A DNA stretch of 9,947 nt, from contig SKWP01000098.1 in NCBI GenBank assembly GCA_007128865.1, positions 1 to 9,947 of the forward strand, read 5' to 3'. The notes below the pieces were generated by a model. The model was not told the origin of the DNA. It saw only the letters and a program-made list of their open reading frames with translations, and searched no databases. Positions 7,071 through 9,947 of this stretch are shown piece after piece. A program made the translations under genes and the position numbers. Each line of letters starts with the position of its first letter. Position 1 is the stretch's first letter. This DNA is from Paracoccaceae bacterium (lineage in GTDB: Bacteria; Pseudomonadota; Alphaproteobacteria; Rhodobacterales; Rhodobacteraceae).

Positions 7071-7103
7071 ACGGTCCGGCGCGAAGCGAACGCGCCGGGC
7101 CGT
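7071..7103 (+). other. Strong RNA hairpin between tctC2 and tctB2
   Basis: Arms ACGGTCCGGCGCG (7071-7083) and CGCGCCGGGCCGT (7091-7103) form a 13-bp stem with a single U-G wobble and the 7-nt loop AAGCGAA. It sits 17 bp after the tctC2 stop and 66 bp before tctB2. No U-tract follows, so it is not a full intrinsic terminator. Hairpins after receptor genes in transport operons commonly protect the upstream mRNA from 3' exonucleases or partly stop transcription, giving more receptor than permease. That role is inferred here. Confidence 0.7.
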
Positions 7104-7169
7104 GCCCTGTTTCAGTGGCAGCCTCCAGCCAGCGCCGCAGGCCTGTCCATTCTCCAGCGCGGTTCGGGA

Positions 7170-7619
7170 ATGCACAGAAGAGACCCTCGTGACATCATCG
7201 GCGGCTTGCTGCTCGTGACGGTCGGCCTGGCCTTTGCGGCCTATGCCTATGCAAATTACCGTCTCGGCACGGTTGCCCGCATGGGGCCCGGGATGTTTCC
7301 GCTGGGCCTGGGGGTGATCCTTGCCACGCTGGGCGCGGTCCTGACGGTACAGGCCCTGCGCCGCCCCGGAAACTGGCCCACCGGCGAGCCGCTCGTCGCG
7401 GGGCTGGTTCTGGCCGGGATCATCGCCTTCGGCATGGCCATCCGCCCTCTCGGGCTCATTCCGGCAATCTGCCTGCTGATCGTGCTCGCGGCCCCCGCCG
7501 AGGGGCGCATCCGGCCCCGGACCATCGCTGCGCTTTGCGTCTGTCTCAGCCTGCTGAGCTGGCTGATCTTCAGCGTCGGACTGGGCCTGCCGGTCCGCAT
7601 GTTCTGGTGGAGCCTGTAA
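7170..7619 (+). CDS. tctB: Tripartite tricarboxylate transporter small permease TctB, operon 2
   Basis: This is the small TTT membrane subunit of 149 residues. The N-terminus MHRRDPRDIIGGLLLVTVGL is typical of TctB, and the conserved loop YRLGTVARMGPGMFPLGLGV follows at 30-49. Hydrophobic segments lie at about 9-28, 42-62, 75-91, 93-108 and 117-136, and the C-terminal GLGLPVRMFW motif parallels tctB1. The ATG at 7170 has only a weak RBS (CGGGA), but no better start exists between the hairpin at 7071-7103 and the first conserved residues. Poor initiation here would add to the lower permease output suggested by the hairpin. The stop is 1 bp before the tctA2 start, indicating coupled translation. 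Confidence 0.93.
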   Translation: MHRRDPRDIIGGLLLVTVGLAFAAYAYANYRLGTVARMGPGMFPLGLGVILATLGAVLTVQALRRPGNWPTGEPLVAGLVLAGIIAFGMAIRPLGLIPAICLLIVLAAPAEGRIRPRTIAALCVCLSLLSWLIFSVGLGLPVRMFWWSL

Positions 7620-7620
7620 C

Positions 7621-9129
7621 ATGGGCATCCTGGACAATCTGTTGCTTGGCCTGAATGTCGCGCTTGCCCCGCAAAACCTGCTCTACTGCTTTGGCGGCGT
7701 GTTCTTCGGCACCCTGATCGGCGTGCTGCCCGGCCTCGGGCCGCTGGCCGCCATCTCGATGCTGTTTCCGCTGACCTTCTATCTGGAACCGACCACCGCG
7801 CTGATCATGCTTGCCGGCATCTGGTACGGCACCAGCTACGGCGGCAGCACCACCGCAATCCTGCTGAACATTCCCGGCACCCCCGTAAACGCCGTCACCG
7901 CGCTGGACGGCTACCCGATGAGCCGGCAGGGCCGCGCCGGTGTTGCCCTGTTCATGACGACCATTGCCTCCTTCATCGGCGGATGCGTCGGCATCATCCT
8001 GCTGACGACCCTGGCCCCGGTCATGGTTTCCTATGCGCTGCGCTTCGGTTCGGCCGAGTATTTTGCGCTCATCCTGCTGGGGCTTGTCGCTGCCTCGACC
8101 ATCTCGAGCGGCTCCACGATCAAGAGCCTCGCCATGGTGGTTCTGGGTATCATGACCGGCGTCATCGGGATGGACATGTATACCGGAGCGCTGCGCTTCA
8201 CCTTCGATCAGCGCGCGCTCTTCGACGGCATCAAGATTGCAGCCCTGGCGATGGGCCTGTTTGGCGTGGCCGAGATCATCGCCTCGATCCGGCATGTCGG
8301 CACCCGCAGGCTGGACATGAAGACGGTCCGTTTCAGGGCCATGAAACCGACCCGGGATGACATGAGGCGCTCGGTGGGCCCGGTCATCCGGGCCTCTGCC
8401 ATAGGGTCTTTCTTCGGCGCCCTGCCCGGCGTCGGATCAGCCATCGGCGCATTCATGTCCTACGGGCTGGAGCGGCGCCTGTCGAAGGAACCCGAACGTT
8501 TCGGCCAGGGCGCCATCGAAGGGATCATGGCCCCGGAAACGGCAAACAATGCAGCCGATCAGACAGCCTTCATCCCCACCCTTACGCTCGGCATCCCCGG
8601 TTCGGCCACCATGGCGCTGATGCTCGGGGCGATGATGGTGCATGGCATCACCCCCGGTCCCCGGCTGATGACCGACGAACCCGGCCTTTTCTGGGGTCTC
8701 ATCATGAGCTTCTGGATCGGCAACGTGATGTTGCTGATCCTGAACATCCCGCTGATCGGACTCTGGGTGCGGGTGCTGCTGATCCCCTACCACCTGCTGT
8801 TTCCGACCGTGCTCGTGTTTGTCTGCATCGGGGCCTACAGCGTCAACAACAACCCTTTCGATATCTATGTCGTGGCTGCATTCGGGCTGCTGGGATATCT
8901 CATGCGGATGCTCGACTTTCCGGCTGCGCCCTTGCTGCTGGGCTTTGTTCTCGGCCCCATGCTGGAAGAGCATTTCCGCCGGGCGATGGTGCTTTCCCAG
9001 GGCGATCCGAGCGTCCTTGTGACCCGCCCGATCAGCGCTTCCATCCTGGCGCTGACCGCGCTGCTGCTGTTCTGGAATGCCCTGTCGGCATTCCGGGCGC
9101 ACCGTGCGGCAGCAACAGGCCGCGGCTGA
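7621..9129 (+). CDS. tctA: Tripartite tricarboxylate transporter large permease TctA, operon 2
   Basis: This full-length TctA has 502 residues, the normal size for the family. The two half-repeats are clear. GVLPGLGPLAAISML (34-48), YGGSTTAILLNIPGTP (73-88) and LDGYPM (95-100) lie in the first half. GALPGVGSAIGAFMSYG (266-282), IMAPETANNAADQTAFIPTL (302-321) and LGIPGSATM (323-331) lie in the second. The paired PG-containing re-entrant loops are the expected substrate path. Hydrophobic helices run throughout, ending near residue 490. The RBS GGTGGAG (7606-7612) lies inside the end of tctB2. The protein aligns along its length with tctA1 (for example GRAGVALF-TTIASF in both) but with many substitutions, so the two are old paralogues, not a recent copy. 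It is the last gene of the operon. Confidence 0.97.
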   Translation: MGILDNLLLGLNVALAPQNLLYCFGGVFFGTLIGVLPGLGPLAAISMLFPLTFYLEPTTALIMLAGIWYGTSYGGSTTAILLNIPGTPVNAVTALDGYPMSRQGRAGVALFMTTIASFIGGCVGIILLTTLAPVMVSYALRFGSAEYFALILLGLVAASTISSGSTIKSLAMVVLGIMTGVIGMDMYTGALRFTFDQRALFDGIKIAALAMGLFGVAEIIASIRHVGTRRLDMKTVRFRAMKPTRDDMRRSVGPVIRASAIGSFFGALPGVGSAIGAFMSYGLERRLSKEPERFGQGAIEGIMAPETANNAADQTAFIPTLTLGIPGSATMALMLGAMMVHGITPGPRLMTDEPGLFWGLIMSFWIGNVMLLILNIPLIGLWVRVLLIPYHLLFPTVLVFVCIGAYSVNNNPFDIYVVAAFGLLGYLMRMLDFPAAPLLLGFVLGPMLEEHFRRAMVLSQGDPSVLVTRPISASILALTALLLFWNALSAFRAHRAAATGRG

Positions 9130-9154
9130 GCCTGCAAGGCATCGTCAGCCGCGG
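9120..9154. terminator. Bidirectional stem-loop containing the tctA2 and scpB stop codons
   Basis: CCGCGGCTGA (9120-9129) and TCAGCCGCGG (9145-9154) are perfect 10-bp complements. Inside them GCCT (9130-9133) pairs with AGGC (9137-9140) around a GCA loop, leaving a 4-nt bulge. The tctA2 TGA and the scpB stop lie symmetrically in the two arms. A single structure can therefore serve both convergent transcripts. There is no T-tract on either side, so termination may depend on Rho or the hairpin may mainly protect the 3' ends. Confidence 0.55.
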
Positions 9155-9717
9155 GCGGGCGCGGGTGGTTCGGGCAGATCCTGCAGGGTCTCAAGCCCGA
9201 AGCGGTCCAGGAAAGCCTGCGTCGTCACCCAGCTGCGCGGCGCGCCCGGGGCGGGGCTGCGCGGGCCGCGGGCGATGAGACCGCCGGCGCGCAGCCGGGC
9301 CAGCAGATCATGGCTGACCGCGGCGCCGAACAGCGCGCCCAGATCGGCACGGGTGATCGGCTGGTGCCAGGCGATGGCGGCCAGCACCGCCAGTTCGCGT
9401 TCGCTCAGCGGGGTCTCGCGGGGGGCGGGGGCGAGGGCGGCACGGATCGCCGGGCCATAGGCGGGCCGGGTGCGCAGCGCCCAGGCCTGACCGATGCGGC
9501 GCAGCTCCCACGGGCGATCGGCCAGACCGGCGCGCAGATCGGCCAGAAGCATGTCCAGATCGGCCCCCTGCCCCACCACACGGGCAAGCTGCGCCCGCTC
9601 CACCGGTTCGGCGCTGGCAAACAGCACCGCCTCGATCCGGCGCATCCATTCCCGCCGGCGCTGCGCGTCCGGCAGCGCCGCCAGTTCCCGGTCGAACGCC
9701 TGCCCGTCCCGCGCCAT
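9145..9717 (-). CDS. scpB: SMC-Scp complex subunit ScpB-like protein
   Basis: This 190-residue protein resembles ScpB, the kleisin-associated subunit of bacterial condensin (SMC-ScpA-ScpB) made of two winged-helix domains. The first domain is about 24-95 (RRIEAVLFASAEPVERAQLA, then WELRRIGQAWALRTRPAYGP). The second is about 102-179 (LSERELAVLAAIAWHQPITR, then ADLGALFG and WVTTQAFLDRFGLETLQDLP). The last block is the standard ScpB ending, where chromosomal proteins usually read YGTT-FL-FGL--L-DLP; here W-VTT replaces it. The start at 9717 gives the usual length and lies 2 bp after the stop of the upstream gene (TGA-CC-ATG), implying coupling. The RBS is weak. No ScpA is in view; the partner is an HTH protein of plasmid type. 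It is probably an accessory ScpB rather than the housekeeping copy (inference). Confidence 0.85.
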   Translation of the reverse strand: MARDGQAFDRELAALPDAQRRREWMRRIEAVLFASAEPVERAQLARVVGQGADLDMLLADLRAGLADRPWELRRIGQAWALRTRPAYGPAIRAALAPAPRETPLSERELAVLAAIAWHQPITRADLGALFGAAVSHDLLARLRAGGLIARGPRSPAPGAPRSWVTTQAFLDRFGLETLQDLPEPPAPARG

Positions 9718-9719
9718 GG

Positions 9720-9947
9720 TCACAACCCGTAGAGGCGGAAACTCGCCCGCCCGGTCAGTTCGCGCAGTGCGCCGAGCGCTTCCAGCCGCGCGCACAGCCG
9801 CCGCGCGGCGCGATCCGACAGCGGCGTGGCCGTGCCCCGCACCAGCGGCGACAGCGCGATGCCGGGGGCCACCGCATCGGTGCTCAGAATCAGATCCAGC
9901 GCGGCCGCCGCCCCCTTGCTGCGCAGTTTCGGGGCCAGGGCGCGCAG
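9720..9947 (-). CDS. C-terminus of a DUF1612/HTH (RHE_PE00001-like) protein, 5' end outside window
   Basis: Only the last 75 codons and the TGA are visible. The fragment reads LRALAPKLRSKGAAAALDLI, continues with LSTDAVAPGIALSPLVRGTA and SDRAARRLCARLEALGALRE, and ends LTGRASFRLYGL. The LSDRAARRLCARLEALGALRELTGR part looks like a winged HTH whose recognition helix is followed by a short wing. The ending resembles the rhizobial DUF1612-plus-HTH family (often called RHE_PE00001), recalled from memory, not searched. In rhizobia such genes occur on plasmids next to an scpB-like gene, as seen here with a 2-bp gap. A DUF1403 or other HTH family member remains possible. The function is unknown; a DNA-binding role is the reasonable guess. 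Confidence 0.6.
   Translation of the reverse strand: MRALAPKLRSKGAAAALDLILSTDAVAPGIALSPLVRGTATPLSDRAARRLCARLEALGALRELTGRASFRLYGL

Noticed and set aside
1..9947. CRISPR arrays, insertion sequences, tRNA or rRNA genes, phage genes
   Set aside because: No regularly spaced repeats, transposase motifs, long terminal inverted repeats or RNA gene signatures were seen on either strand.

Overview
The window comes from a high-GC, densely packed genome. Gene content, codon use and TctC (Bug-type) receptors point to an alphaproteobacterium, most likely Rhodobacterales (Paracoccus or Rhodobacter-like). This is inferred from protein style; no 16S or marker gene is present. It holds two complete or nearly complete tripartite tricarboxylate transporter (TTT) systems that point away from each other, with their likely regulators between them, followed by an unrelated pair of genes.

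Left block, minus strand: tctC1 (2554 down to 1583), tctB1 (1527 to 1102) and tctA1 (1098 to the window edge, 3' end missing) form one operon transcribed leftward. A 214-bp divergent region (2555..2768) separates it from a plus-strand LysR-type regulator (2769..3989). That regulator is unusual because two LysR-type helix-turn-helix domains precede one effector-binding domain. Its position suggests it controls tctCBA1.

Middle: an ordinary LysR-type regulator (3993..4934, minus) lies tail to tail with the tandem-HTH regulator, with 3 bp between the stop codons. It is divergent from the second operon across a 156-bp region that contains a good LysR box (4942..4960).

Right block, plus strand: a cytosolic protein of the 4,5-dihydroxyphthalate decarboxylase family (5091..6008), then tctC2 (6097..7053), tctB2 (7170..7619) and tctA2 (7621..9129). 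The likely logic is a periplasmic receptor plus a two-part membrane permease importing an aromatic or related carboxylate, with the decarboxylase-like protein acting on it inside the cell and the LysR protein sensing it. The substrate itself cannot be read from sequence. RNA hairpins sit before tctC2 and, much stronger, between tctC2 and tctB2. They would suit production of more receptor than permease.

End: a 10-bp inverted repeat holding both stop codons closes the operon against a convergent minus-strand pair. This pair is an ScpB-like SMC-complex subunit (9145..9717) and, 2 bp upstream, the C-terminus of a protein resembling the rhizobial DUF1612/HTH family (9720..9947). Such a pair is reminiscent of alphaproteobacterial plasmids, so the replicon may be a plasmid or chromid (inference).

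The most unusual protein here is the tandem-HTH LysR regulator. No phage genes, insertion sequences, CRISPR arrays, tRNAs or rRNAs were seen.
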